A DNA stretch of 64,000 bases from WVYX01 sp039592335 (GTDB lineage: Bacteria > Gemmatimonadota > Gemmatimonadetes > Gemmatimonadales > GWC2-71-9): NCBI GenBank assembly GCA_039592335.1, contig JBDHBX010000005.1:1-64000 (forward strand), read 5' to 3'. Shown in pieces: positions 1-8,241 of the stretch. The number at the start of each line of letters is the position of its first letter. The first letter of the stretch is position 1. The notes below the pieces were generated by a model that saw only the letters and a program-made list of their open reading frames with translations, was not told the DNA's origin and did not search any database. The position numbers and the translations under genes were made by a program.

Positions 1-309
1 CCTCCCGGTCACGCGGTGGCACTCCAGTACCTCGCTCGCGGCCTTCCACCCGGTGAGCAGTCGCTTCACGTCCGTGGCCTGCCCGGGAAGCACCCGGACG
101 AACGCCACGACCGCACGCCCGATCTCCTCCGGGGCCACCCGGGCGTGATACCCCGTGATCACGCCGACGGCCTCGAGCTTGCGCACCCGCTGGTAGGTGG
201 CCGGGGCGCTCAGGCCCACCGCATCACCCAGCTCCTGGTAGGAGGAGCGGCCCGCTGCCTGAAGCAGGGCGACGACGTGCCGGTCGATGCGATCGAGTGC
301 TTCGGACAT
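1..309 (-). CDS. Lrp/AsnC family transcriptional regulator (C-terminus cut by window edge)
   Basis: The minus strand reads an open frame of 103 codons from ATG at 309 to the window edge. Its first 60 residues form the classic Lrp/AsnC helix-turn-helix: MSEALDRIDRHVV, then SYQELGDAVGLS, then TYQRVRKLEAVGVI. The start of the RAM effector-binding domain follows (VVAFVRVLPG). Such proteins sense amino acids or related metabolites and bind palindromic operators, often their own. No Shine-Dalgarno precedes the ATG, so the transcript may be leaderless. The upstream 75 bases carry a concentric inverted repeat (321-383) that probably serves autoregulation. The target regulon cannot be told from the window. 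Confidence 0.85.
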   Translation of the reverse strand, partial: MSEALDRIDRHVVALLQAAGRSSYQELGDAVGLSAPATYQRVRKLEAVGVITGYHARVAPEEIGRAVVAFVRVLPGQATDVKRLLTGWKAASEVLECHRVTGR

Positions 310-319
310 TGATAGAACT

Positions 320-347
320 AATATGTCGTATCTCAGCCATATGACAA
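320..347 (-). promoter_or_regulatory. Candidate promoter of the Lrp-type gene
   Basis: On the minus strand TTGTCA (347-342) is followed after 16 bases by CATATT (325-320), a plausible -35/-10 pair. The expected start of transcription falls within a few bases of the ATG at 309, which agrees with the lack of a ribosome binding site. The promoter lies inside the palindromic block 321-383. It is inferred from sequence only. Confidence 0.4.
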
Positions 348-383
348 TGGTTTCATCTGTCATATAGCCACTATACAACATAT
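321..383. promoter_or_regulatory. Concentric inverted repeats, probable Lrp-type operator
   Basis: Two inverted repeats share one centre at position 352. The outer arms are ATATGTCGTAT (321-331) and ATACAACATAT (373-383), matching at 10 of 11 positions. The inner arms are ATATGACA (339-346) and TGTCATAT (358-365), a perfect match. The block is AT-rich in a GC-rich setting and overlaps the candidate promoter of the downstream Lrp-type gene, so autoregulation by an Lrp-type oligomer is the likely role (inference). Confidence 0.6.
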
Positions 384-414
384 CAATCGGTCGTTCCGGC
401 CCACGCGCAAGAAG

Positions 415-443
415 AACCCGGAAGGGGCAGAACCCTCCGGGTT
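415..443 (-). terminator. Rho-independent terminator after lepB
   Basis: AACCCGGA (415-422) pairs with TCCGGGTT (436-443). On the minus strand the hairpin is followed by a pyrimidine-rich TTCTTCTT stretch. It sits 26 bases past the lepB stop and separates lepB from the Lrp-type gene. Confidence 0.65.
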
Positions 444-468
444 TCGTGTCGCGCGGTCGGGAGGTGCT

Positions 469-1233
469 CTACCTGGGCGCGGAGAAGATGCGGCTCCAGC
501 GAATGCCGGTGATGAACGGCAGGGGCATCACCCCGTTCCTGTCGAAGCTGTAGTAGATGACGAGCGGTCGCCCGGCGATCCGATCGCGGCCCAGGAACCC
601 CCAATACCGTGAGTCGTAGGAGTTGTCGCGGTTGTCCCCCATGACGAAGAACGAGTCGGGCGGTACGGCGATCGGCCCCCAGTTCTTGAGCGACGGCCGG
701 TAGGCGCGGCGGTCGCGATCCACGAGGTAGCGCACCTGCCAGTCGCGCATGCGCGGGTCCTCGGGATCGCTCATCTGGTCGCCCTGCCGTGCGTGCAGCT
801 CCCGCACGGCGTCGCCGTTCAGGTGCAGCACCCCTCCGATCATGGACAGTGTGTCCCCCGGCAGTCCCACTACGCGCTTCACCACATTCACGCCGCGCTC
901 CTCGGGCGACTCGAAGATCACGATGTCGAACCGACGCGGCTCGCGGAACGCGGGAAGGCGCTTCCTGACGATCGGGATTTCCGCCCCGTACAGCGCCTTG
1001 TTCACGAACAGGAAGTCTCCAACGAGCAGCGTGTTCTCCATGCTGCCCGAAGGAATGCGGAACGCCTCCACCAGGAGCGCACGCAGGAAGAACCAGATCA
1101 CGAGCGCGATGACGATCGACTTGATCCAGTCCTTCGCCGACTGCGACGTGGACTTCCGGGCCGACCGCGCTTCGACCGGCTCCGGCTTCGACTGCTTCGC
1201 TTGCGGCTGCTCCCGCTGTGACTTCTTCTGCAT
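469..1233 (-). CDS. lepB: Signal peptidase I
   Basis: Membrane-bound leader peptidase that cleaves signal peptides of exported proteins. Numbering from the GTG codon at 1236, a single transmembrane segment lies around residues 39-57. It is followed by the SGSM box with catalytic Ser65, and the general-base Lys120 sits in VVKRVVGLPGD. The C-terminal box FVMGDNRDNSYDSR lies near residue 198. All S26 family motifs are intact and the length is normal (about 255 aa). I chose ATG 1233; GTG 1236 immediately precedes it, and GGAGG lies a little upstream inside the end of the neighbouring gene. The preceding PD40 lipoprotein gene stops 3 bases before, so the two are probably co-transcribed. Confidence 0.95.
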   Translation of the reverse strand: MQKKSQREQPQAKQSKPEPVEARSARKSTSQSAKDWIKSIVIALVIWFFLRALLVEAFRIPSGSMENTLLVGDFLFVNKALYGAEIPIVRKRLPAFREPRRFDIVIFESPEERGVNVVKRVVGLPGDTLSMIGGVLHLNGDAVRELHARQGDQMSDPEDPRMRDWQVRYLVDRDRRAYRPSLKNWGPIAVPPDSFFVMGDNRDNSYDSRYWGFLGRDRIAGRPLVIYYSFDRNGVMPLPFITGIRWSRIFSAPR

Positions 1234-1236
1234 CAC

Positions 1237-2328
1237 CTACTGCATACCTCCACCTACAGGTTCTACCCAGTCGGCGATGAAGATGTTCGTCTCACCTCCT
1301 ACCTCCCCATAACGGTTCGACGCGAACACCAGTTTCGATCCGTCCGGCGAGAACATCGGGAAGCCGTCGAACTCGCCGTGCGTCGTCACCTGGACCAACC
1401 CGGAGCCATCACGATTGACCATGTACAGATTGAAATCCCGGGAGCGCGGGTTGTGGTGGTTCGACGAGAAGATGATCCGCCGGTTGTCGGGGTGGAAGAA
1501 CGGCGCGAAGTTGGCGCCCCCGAGATCCGTCACCTGCCGCTGGTTGGAGCCATCCGCATCCATCACCCAGATCTCCATGCGGCTGGGCCGCACCATGTTC
1601 TGGGCCAGGAGCCGGCGGTAGTCCTCCCGCCCTTCCCCCACCTCCGGGTGCCACGCCCGGTACACGATCGTCCTTCCGTCGTGCGAGAAGAACGGCCCAC
1701 CGTCATACCCCAGTGTGCTCGTGAGCCGCCGCACGTCGGTGCCGTCCACGTTCATCGTGTAGATATCGAGGTCACCGTCCCGGGTGGACGTGAACACGAT
1801 CTGCTCGCCGTCCGGAGAGAGCGTCGCCTCTGCGTCGTAGCCCGGTGAGCTGAACAGCGTCTCGAGCTGACTGCCGTCGGGGCGGGATGTGTACACGTCG
1901 AAGTCGTACAGCGGCCAGACGTACCCCTGGCTGAAATCGGGGTTCGGCGGACAGCGCTCGCCGGCGTGGAACGTGCTGGAGTACAGCACGCGCGCGCCGC
2001 CGGAGTGGAAATATCCGCACGTCGTGCGGCCCAGCCCGTTCGACACGAGGCGCATGCCGCTTCCGTCCGTATTGATCAGGTACTGCTGATCGCAGGTGGT
2101 ATCGGAATCGGTGCGCTGGAAGATGAGCTGCGTACCGTCGGGCGAGAAATACGCCTCGGCGTTCTGCCCGCCGAACGTGAGCTGGGCGAGGTTGGCGAAG
2201 TAGGGCTCGTCCGCTTCGGGCGCGCGGCCCACCCCCTGGGAGTCCGGCTGCTCGCCGGCACAGGCCGCGAGCGTCACCCCGAGGGTGATGGTCGCGGCGG
2301 CGCGAACGCCCGAATCTGGTCTCAGCAT
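1237..2328 (-). CDS. TolB-like PD40 beta-propeller lipoprotein
   Basis: Predicted lipoprotein of 363 aa. The start at 2328 puts a signal peptide ahead of a lipobox (LAAC, Cys23). The rest is built from five or six WD40-like PD40 repeats, each with an SPDG- or HPDN-type turn (YFSPDGTQLIF, LSPDGEQIVFTS, HPDNRRIIFSS, FSPDGSKLVFAS). Between them lie blade strands such as DLDIYTMNVDGTDVRRLT. This resembles the C-terminal propeller of TolB, but the TolB N-terminal domain is absent. A periplasmic or surface scaffold or sensor role is likely; no catalytic residues are visible. It directly precedes lepB in the same orientation. Confidence 0.8.
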   Translation of the reverse strand: MLRPDSGVRAAATITLGVTLAACAGEQPDSQGVGRAPEADEPYFANLAQLTFGGQNAEAYFSPDGTQLIFQRTDSDTTCDQQYLINTDGSGMRLVSNGLGRTTCGYFHSGGARVLYSSTFHAGERCPPNPDFSQGYVWPLYDFDVYTSRPDGSQLETLFSSPGYDAEATLSPDGEQIVFTSTRDGDLDIYTMNVDGTDVRRLTSTLGYDGGPFFSHDGRTIVYRAWHPEVGEGREDYRRLLAQNMVRPSRMEIWVMDADGSNQRQVTDLGGANFAPFFHPDNRRIIFSSNHHNPRSRDFNLYMVNRDGSGLVQVTTHGEFDGFPMFSPDGSKLVFASNRYGEVGGETNIFIADWVEPVGGGMQ

Positions 2329-2442
2329 CCGACAAGTATAACCGGTTCGGGAATGTGTAACGCCCAGCGGCCGGTAGTGGGGTGGCGCAGCCACGGGGCT
2401 GCACGCGACCGACCGCTGGGCGTGGAACCGCAGTCAATGCCG

Positions 2443-3723
2443 CTAGAAGAAGAACCCCAACTCGAGCCGTGCGGCCACGCCCGTGCCTTCGGTCAGGAAG
2501 CCACCAGCGGTGCGACCGGCCACGGTGAGAAACAGGTTACGTGTTTCCAGCCCGATCCCGCCGCTGAACCCGATGTCCTGTGCGCCGCCCACGATCAGGC
2601 CTACCCGCAGCGGCAGTTGGCGGATGAACCGCCAGGTCGTGCCCAACTCACCCTCGAAGGGATACTCGAACACCGTGCCGGTGGTCTTGAGTCGGGCACT
2701 GAGGTCGAGCTGCAGGAATCGATTGGCCCAGGCACTGGCCGCAAAGCGGATGATGCGGGGGAGCTTGAGCTCAACCGACGTGGTATCCAGCACGACGAAG
2801 TCCGTCTTCAGCGAATCCAGCACCTCGCTGATGTGCGTGGAGTACACCTCAGACGTCTTCCTCTTATGCTCGAGGTTCTCCACCGTCACGGTCCCCAGAT
2901 TGGCGAACATCGCCTCGAGCGCGATGCCCGACGTGGGCCACTCGAGCCGGACCAGGAAGTCACCGGCCAGGTCGGAGCCCAGCGAGATGTCCGTGAAGTC
3001 GACGTCCGTTGAGGCGAGCACATCGACAGTGAGATCAGCCGCCAGGCTGTCGACGGTCGCATAGAGCCGGCTATCGATGGACGTGGTTCCGGCGTAGTAA
3101 AAGACGGGTTTGATCAGCCGGGCGCCTCCTCCAAGCGTCAGGACGAGACCGTCGGGGCTCCCGATCGGTCCGAGCCGCACCACCGCGTGTGCCCCGAACT
3201 CCTCTGTGCCCAGCGCGACGCCCTTCGTATTGCCCAATGCGAAATCCTGTAGCGCGACGTTACCGTCGCGCAGCAGGCTCACGGCGCCGTCGTCCACGTT
3301 CCCGACCCCGTAGGAGCGCGCCTTGGCCGAGATACCCAGGCTGAAATGCCTACCGAAGGGCCCGCCGAGGTAGAACCCGCCCTCGAACTCAGCGTCCATG
3401 CGAAACCCCTCGCCGTCGGGCACCTGCGACAGCATATCGAGATAGTCGCCGTAGAGGTCCGCGTCGTTGTCGATCAGGTACCACAGGGCCCGGGCATCGG
3501 CGATGCTAACCGTGTTGTTGCCGGCCAAACCACCACCAGAGATCACGAGCCCCCAGTGGGGAATCATGACATGGCGGAACGGATCCACCCTGAGCTGCGG
3601 GGTACGACGGTACGCCATCGGCACCTTCGCTGCCTGGGCGTCTTCCGGCACCGCCTGTGCGAACAGCTCGCCCCCGAGGGGCAGAGTCGCGGCAAGCACC
3701 AGGACGAAGCTCAAGCGCCTCAT
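2443..3723 (-). CDS. Exported outer-membrane beta-barrel-like protein
   Basis: 426 aa with a clear signal peptide (MRRLSFVLVLAATLPLGGELFAQA). The start at 3723 is preceded by GGAGGGGG and overlaps the stop of the upstream lipoprotein gene as ATGA. The body is rich in alternating Gly/aromatic strands (GGFYLGGPFGRHFSLGIS, LVLTLGGGARL) and ends in ARLELGFFF, an aromatic C-terminus typical of outer-membrane barrels. It looks like the DUF5723/PorV-type barrels of Bacteroidota and Gemmatimonadota, but the exact family is not certain. Translational coupling suggests it works with the lipoprotein encoded just upstream. Confidence 0.6.
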   Translation of the reverse strand: MRRLSFVLVLAATLPLGGELFAQAVPEDAQAAKVPMAYRRTPQLRVDPFRHVMIPHWGLVISGGGLAGNNTVSIADARALWYLIDNDADLYGDYLDMLSQVPDGEGFRMDAEFEGGFYLGGPFGRHFSLGISAKARSYGVGNVDDGAVSLLRDGNVALQDFALGNTKGVALGTEEFGAHAVVRLGPIGSPDGLVLTLGGGARLIKPVFYYAGTTSIDSRLYATVDSLAADLTVDVLASTDVDFTDISLGSDLAGDFLVRLEWPTSGIALEAMFANLGTVTVENLEHKRKTSEVYSTHISEVLDSLKTDFVVLDTTSVELKLPRIIRFAASAWANRFLQLDLSARLKTTGTVFEYPFEGELGTTWRFIRQLPLRVGLIVGGAQDIGFSGGIGLETRNLFLTVAGRTAGGFLTEGTGVAARLELGFFF

Positions 3724-4979
3724 GGGGTACCCCCTCCATTCGTCACGTGAATCGCCATGATGGCGCTCACGCCCACCCAATCGCCTGTTCGGATGGCGCT
3801 GCGCCCGCCCGGCGGCGGGAACAACCTAAGCCGGATCCCAGCGGTGAACCACTCGCCCATGAAGGCCCGTGCCTCGGCGCCGGAGAGGTTCACGCCGGTG
3901 ACAACCGCGGTGGCCTGGGTCACCCGGCCCTGGGCGTCCACCTGTCCCGGCGCGACGGTCACGACGTCGATCGGGATCTGATCCTGGGCCGGCGCCGAGA
4001 AGGCGTCGGTGAGCGAGTCGGCCACCGCGATGATGGTCGCCTCGACTCCGAGAGAGGTCGAGTTCTCGATGTCGAGTGTCACCACCGCGGAGTCGGTGCG
4101 GGCCGCGATGTCGTCGGCGTCGTCGTCGTCGAAGCGGAGCCCCTTCTCCGCCAGGCTGCTGTCCACGGTCACCCCGGCGGGCGGCAGCGTGAAGTCGAAC
4201 CCGATCACCGGCTTGAGCGTGACAAGGAGCTCGTCGGTGGCCGAGATGGTCGCGTTGGAACCGTCACCCACCGTGACGTCCCCCGCGCCCACGAGGGCTA
4301 CCCACTCGCCGTCCAGCAGCATGTCCACCAGGCGGTCCACCAGGGCGGCAGAGAAGAGCGTGTCCAGCGCCGTCCCGCTGCGCGGCACGGCAAACGTGTT
4401 GACTCCGGGATCGGCCACCGGTACACGAATCGGGGTCCCGGTACCGTCGGTCTGCCAGTCGGGCTGTCCCCCCGCGCTGTCCAGGTTGCCGGTGACAGAG
4501 TCGATTCGCACGACGCCAATGAGGAAGTCCGTCAACGTTGCCGGCGCGTCGGCCTCATTCACCACCGTGACGACGGCGAAGGCGGTATTCAGGGTGGCGT
4601 CGCGGGCCGCGTCCTCAAACTCGCCCAGGTTGAGGAGGGTATCAGACAGGAACCGGACACCATCCTGTACGGAGAACATGACCGGTGGAAGCGGTCCGGA
4701 GACAGGTCCCGTGACGGCGCCCACGTCGAGGCCGAAGTTCCCTTCGGCGACCTCCACAGCCAACAGGCCATCGGAGAGCGTGACCGTGCTCACCCCGAGG
4801 AAGTCGGTGAAGACGGAATCCACGTAGAACGTGTCCCTGGCAACCGGAAGGCTGAGCTGCGCCGTCCGTGCCGGTCCGTCCTGAAGCTCGTTCCTGGCGT
4901 CGGTAATGCTGGCGGGCTCGCACGCCGTGACAGCCACACCAACAGTCAGGAGGGCCGGAATGAATCTCGTGATTCGCAC
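3720..4979 (-). CDS. Predicted lipoprotein, function unknown
   Basis: 419 aa, GTG start with AAGGA upstream. The signal peptide ends in a lipobox (VTAC, Cys20). The mature part is Asp/Val/Thr-rich with repeated short strands (TVTLSDG, VVTLDIENS, VTVDSSLAEKG), suggesting an all-beta, possibly Ig-like, fold. I recognise no enzymatic motif. It heads a two-gene unit whose second gene is the barrel protein at 2443-3723 (4-base ATGA overlap), so an outer-membrane lipoprotein-barrel partnership is the likeliest setting. Confidence 0.6.
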   Translation of the reverse strand: MRITRFIPALLTVGVAVTACEPASITDARNELQDGPARTAQLSLPVARDTFYVDSVFTDFLGVSTVTLSDGLLAVEVAEGNFGLDVGAVTGPVSGPLPPVMFSVQDGVRFLSDTLLNLGEFEDAARDATLNTAFAVVTVVNEADAPATLTDFLIGVVRIDSVTGNLDSAGGQPDWQTDGTGTPIRVPVADPGVNTFAVPRSGTALDTLFSAALVDRLVDMLLDGEWVALVGAGDVTVGDGSNATISATDELLVTLKPVIGFDFTLPPAGVTVDSSLAEKGLRFDDDDADDIAARTDSAVVTLDIENSTSLGVEATIIAVADSLTDAFSAPAQDQIPIDVVTVAPGQVDAQGRVTQATAVVTGVNLSGAEARAFMGEWFTAGIRLRLFPPPGGRSAIRTGDWVGVSAIMAIHVTNGGGTP

Positions 4980-5088
4980 GCCTACCGATCCTTACGGAGG
5001 AATTGTGGCAAGATGCCGCAATCTTGGGGTGCCCTGAACCGCAATCAAGTGCCTAAATCACATGCCGGACAGTGACTTAGCGCACAAA

Positions 5089-5128
5089 GGGGCGGGCGCG
5101 CGGGCTTGGGGACCCGTGAACCCGCCCC
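5089..5128 (-). terminator. Terminator after the P5C dehydrogenase gene
   Basis: GGGGCGGG (5089-5096) pairs with CCCGCCCC (5121-5128). On the minus strand the stem is followed by TTTGTG. It lies 47 bases past the stop of the dehydrogenase gene. Confidence 0.55.
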
Positions 5129-5175
5129 TGGGGGCAGAACCGGGGCGCCGGGAGGCGCCTGCGGCGGCGAGGAGG

Positions 5176-6804
5176 CTACTCCTCGCCCATGTAGGGATAC
5201 CGGTACTCCGTGGGCGGGATGAAGTTCTCCTTGATTGACCGCGCCGAGACCCAGCGCAGCAGGTTCATCATGGAGCCCGCCTTGTCGTTCGTGCCGCTGG
5301 CACGGGCCCCGCCGAACGGCTGCTGGCCCACCACCGCGCCAGTGGGCTTGTCGTTGATGTAGAAGTTGCCAGCTGCATGCCGCAGTCGCCGCGCCGCCGC
5401 CGTGGCCACTTTGCGGTCGGCCGCGAACACCGCACCCGTCAAGGCGTACGGCGAGGTCTCATCCACCAGCCGGAGCGCGTTCTCCCACTCCGACTCCTTG
5501 TACACGTACACCGTCACGACCGGCCCGAAGATCTCCTCGCACATCAGCTTGAAGTCGGGCTTGTGCGCCTGCACCACGGTGGGACGGATGAAGTAGCCCT
5601 CCGACTTGTCGCACTCGCCGCCGACCAGCACTTCGGCATCCCTCGAGCCGCGCGCGTGCTCGACGTACCCGGAGATGTCGTCGAACGACTTCTCGTCGAT
5701 CACGGCACCCATGAAGTTGCGGAAATCGGCCACGTCGCCCATCGGGATGCCGGCCACCTGATCCAGCAAGTCGCCCCTGATACGCTTCCACAGCGTGTCG
5801 GGAACGTACACACGGGAGACCGCCGAGCACTTCTGACCCTGGTACTCGTAACTGCCGCGCACGATCGCGGTGACGAGCGCGTCGGGGTCCGCGCTCGCAT
5901 GGGCGATGATGAAGTCCTTGCCCCCCGTCTCACCCACGATGCGGGGATACGTCTTGTACCTCCCGATGTTCTCCCCGATGGTCCGCCAGAAGCTCTGGAA
6001 GACGCCCGTGGAGCCGGTGTAGTGAATGCCACCGAAGTCCGGCGAGTCCAGCACCACCTGCGTCACGGCGCGGGGGTCGCCCGGCAGGAAGTTGATCACC
6101 CCGGGCGGCACGCCGGCCTCCTCGAACATCCGCATCAGGTAGTAGCCGCTGAACACCGCGGGGCGCGAGGGCTTCCACACCACCGTGTTCCCCATGATGG
6201 CCGGGGCGCTCGGCAGGTTGCCTGCGATGGACGTGAAGTTGAAGGGGGTGATCGCGTAGATGAATCCCTCCAGCGGACGATACTCCACGCGATTCCACAT
6301 CCCGGGAGCCGAGAGCGGCTGGTCTTCGTACAACCGCTCGGCGAAGTGCACGTTGAAGCGGAAGAAATCGATCAGCTCGCAGGCGGCATCGATCTCCGCC
6401 TGATGGGCCGTCTTGCTCTGGCACAGCATCGTCGCGGCGTTCACGATGTCCCGCCACGAAGTGGCCAGCAGGTCGGCCGCCTTGAGGAACACGCTGGCGC
6501 GGTCCTCCCAGGACCACTGCGACCACTCCTTCCACGCCTCCCGCGCGGCCTTGATGGCCATTTCCGCTTCGTCCTTGCCGGCCATGTGCCACGTGGCCAG
6601 GAGGTGCCCGTGACGATGCGGCATCACCGCCTTGTAGATCTTGCCGGTCCGGACCTCCTTGCCGCCGATGATCAGGGGGAACTCGATTTCCTGCCGCTGC
6701 ATCTCGGCCAGGGTCATCTTCAGCGCCGCGCGCTCGGGCGTCCCCGGTGCATAGGAGCAGACTGGCTCGTTGATGGGAATGGGAACCTGAATATCACCGC
6801 TCAT
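5176..6804 (-). CDS. pruA: L-glutamate gamma-semialdehyde (1-pyrroline-5-carboxylate) dehydrogenase
   Basis: 542 aa aldehyde dehydrogenase of the P5CDH branch, oxidising glutamate semialdehyde to glutamate with NAD+ in proline or arginine breakdown. The general base Glu292 is in GETGGKDF and the nucleophile Cys326 in YQGQKCSAVSR. The spacing and the GGKDF/QGQKCSA wording are typical of stand-alone P5CDH rather than generic ALDH. The start is supported by AAGGAG ten bases upstream. A proline dehydrogenase partner is not in the window. A terminator follows at 5089-5128, so the gene is probably monocistronic. Confidence 0.92.
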   Translation of the reverse strand: MSGDIQVPIPINEPVCSYAPGTPERAALKMTLAEMQRQEIEFPLIIGGKEVRTGKIYKAVMPHRHGHLLATWHMAGKDEAEMAIKAAREAWKEWSQWSWEDRASVFLKAADLLATSWRDIVNAATMLCQSKTAHQAEIDAACELIDFFRFNVHFAERLYEDQPLSAPGMWNRVEYRPLEGFIYAITPFNFTSIAGNLPSAPAIMGNTVVWKPSRPAVFSGYYLMRMFEEAGVPPGVINFLPGDPRAVTQVVLDSPDFGGIHYTGSTGVFQSFWRTIGENIGRYKTYPRIVGETGGKDFIIAHASADPDALVTAIVRGSYEYQGQKCSAVSRVYVPDTLWKRIRGDLLDQVAGIPMGDVADFRNFMGAVIDEKSFDDISGYVEHARGSRDAEVLVGGECDKSEGYFIRPTVVQAHKPDFKLMCEEIFGPVVTVYVYKESEWENALRLVDETSPYALTGAVFAADRKVATAAARRLRHAAGNFYINDKPTGAVVGQQPFGGARASGTNDKAGSMMNLLRWVSARSIKENFIPPTEYRYPYMGEE

Positions 6805-6850
6805 CCTCAGTCACTCCTTCCACCCAAACAGAGAACCGTTCGGTCTATCG

Positions 6851-6982
6851 TCAAGAAGGCCATGTAAGATGCACAGGGAGCAGCGGCGATTCCACGGCCG
6901 GCGCCGGCCGCGCCCTGAAGGCGAGCCCGATGGCCAGCAACTGAACGACGATCTCGACGAGCAGGAGGACGAACGCGCTCAT
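6851..6982 (-). CDS. Possible small hydrophobic protein (43 aa)
   Basis: In the 300-base gap between the dehydrogenase gene and the cytochrome-porin gene, one short frame from ATG 6982 encodes a membrane-like stretch (AFVLLLVEIVVQLLAIGLAF) followed by a short tail. No good ribosome binding site is visible and the frame stays open upstream without an ATG. It may be chance, but the hydrophobic run is notable. Nothing else is seen between 6805 and 7105. Confidence 0.2.
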   Translation of the reverse strand: MSAFVLLLVEIVVQLLAIGLAFRARPAPAVESPLLPVHLTWPS

Positions 6983-7105
6983 GAGACGACGCCGCTCGGG
7001 AAGCCCGGGCAGTACGGTGCAGCACGTGAGCGGTGTGCCGCCCCGCTGCGACTGCCCAAAGCTAAGGCCCCCATGAGGCCTCAGGTAGCGGTGCCGTCGG
7101 GGGTG

Positions 7106-8221
7106 CTAGAAGTAGAGGTGCGCCTCCAACGTTATCACATCCAGGTCGCTCAGGTCGTCGGCCTCGTCCCAGCGGACCCAGAAGCTCGAGAGCTGCACGA
7201 ACGGGACGGGGAATGCCTCGAGCCCCACGCGGGTACGCGTCCGCTGATCGCCCTGATCTTCAGGGCGCCCGCCGACCCCGTCGCGAATGCTCGCGGTCGG
7301 ATCCTGGAAGCCATACGTGACCTTGAGATTGAGCCCCCTGACGATCAGCCAGTCTCCTTCCACGAAGGCCAGGACCTGATCGCGGTCCGTCGACGCCGGA
7401 TCGTCGAAGGAGTCGAACATGAGGTCGGCCTCACCGAGGAACACCAGAGGTCCCACCGAGACCCCGGCGTAGGCGCCCACGATCTCCCGGTGCGCGCCGG
7501 GCTCCGCGTTGCGGGCCGCGGAGGCCCCAACACGCCACTGCCGGAAGGTGAGGACCGCGTTCGTCGCGATCAGCTTCTGACTGTTGTTGTCGGTCCCGCT
7601 GAAGCTGCCGTTGGTGACCGACAGGGCCCACGTGAGCGGGCCCGGTTCGATGCCCACCTCGACGCCGACGTCACCCGTGCGGTACGTGAAGTTCGTCTGG
7701 GAGCGGATGAACTCGTCATCGTCCCACAGCCGCCAGCCGTAGGGCAGGAGAAACTTTCCCACCTTCGCGTAGCCGTTGAGTGGCTTCCACGCGGCCATGC
7801 CGAACACTTCGCGCGCCTTGGCCTGGTCGGGCTCTACCGTGTGGTCGAGGTAGAAGGTCAGGATCTCGTCGATCAGCCGTGCCTCGAGCTGCACCTGGGA
7901 CTCCTTGACGGCAAATGCCGTGCGCGGCTCGACGCCGCTCGTGAGCGCCCAGTCGAACGCACCTCGGAAGTCCAGACCGATGGCGACCCAACTGGCGAGG
8001 TTGCGGCTGCGCGCGTCGAACGTGCGCATGGGCAACTGGGTCTGGGACCAGACGCTCCCGAAGTCGTTGCGGCCTCCGCCGCCGGTGCGGTTCACGTGGC
8101 ACTGCGAACACTTGAGCCCCGTGCGCAGCGCCAGGTACGGCTCAGCCGTAGCGGCGTGCAGCGGTACCAGCGCTAGCACCAGCACCAGCACCAGCGCCAG
8201 CGCCAGTGTGAACGGTCGCAT
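7106..8221 (-). CDS. Outer-membrane porin with N-terminal single-heme cytochrome (Cyc2-like layout)
   Basis: 371 aa from ATG 8221, chosen because GGAGG sits 8 bases upstream (a GTG at 8230 is too close to it). A signal peptide with an LV repeat is followed by a c-type heme site, CSQCH (about residues 38-42). The remainder is made of aromatic/Gly-rich amphipathic strands ending in ITLEAHLYF, a barrel-type C-terminus. A single heme motif fused ahead of a porin is the architecture of Cyc2-type outer-membrane cytochromes, which carry electrons across the outer membrane; the family assignment here is inference. A cytochrome-like lipoprotein gene lies 20 bases upstream. Confidence 0.65.
   Translation of the reverse strand: MRPFTLALALVLVLVLALVPLHAATAEPYLALRTGLKCSQCHVNRTGGGGRNDFGSVWSQTQLPMRTFDARSRNLASWVAIGLDFRGAFDWALTSGVEPRTAFAVKESQVQLEARLIDEILTFYLDHTVEPDQAKAREVFGMAAWKPLNGYAKVGKFLLPYGWRLWDDDEFIRSQTNFTYRTGDVGVEVGIEPGPLTWALSVTNGSFSGTDNNSQKLIATNAVLTFRQWRVGASAARNAEPGAHREIVGAYAGVSVGPLVFLGEADLMFDSFDDPASTDRDQVLAFVEGDWLIVRGLNLKVTYGFQDPTASIRDGVGGRPEDQGDQRTRTRVGLEAFPVPFVQLSSFWVRWDEADDLSDLDVITLEAHLYF
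8175..8204. repeat. Hexanucleotide tandem repeat inside a signal peptide
   Basis: Three AGCACC units followed by two AGCGCC units (5 x 6 bases), within the signal-peptide codons of the cytochrome-porin gene, where they encode alternating Leu/Val/Ala. Unit changes would keep the reading frame and only lengthen or shorten the hydrophobic core. Confidence 0.8.
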
Positions 8222-8241
8222 CCGTTTCACCTCCGCCGAGC

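Noticed and set aside
3657..5075. 472-codon frame antisense to the lipoprotein-barrel unit
   Set aside because: Same antisense artefact; the product is Arg/Gly/His-rich with no signal peptide or domain, and the opposite strand has signal peptides and coupled starts.
5377..6867. Long open frame on the plus strand opposite the P5C dehydrogenase gene
   Set aside because: High-GC codon bias creates long antisense frames; its product is low-complexity, rich in Arg and His, with no recognisable motif, while the minus-strand gene has complete ALDH motifs.
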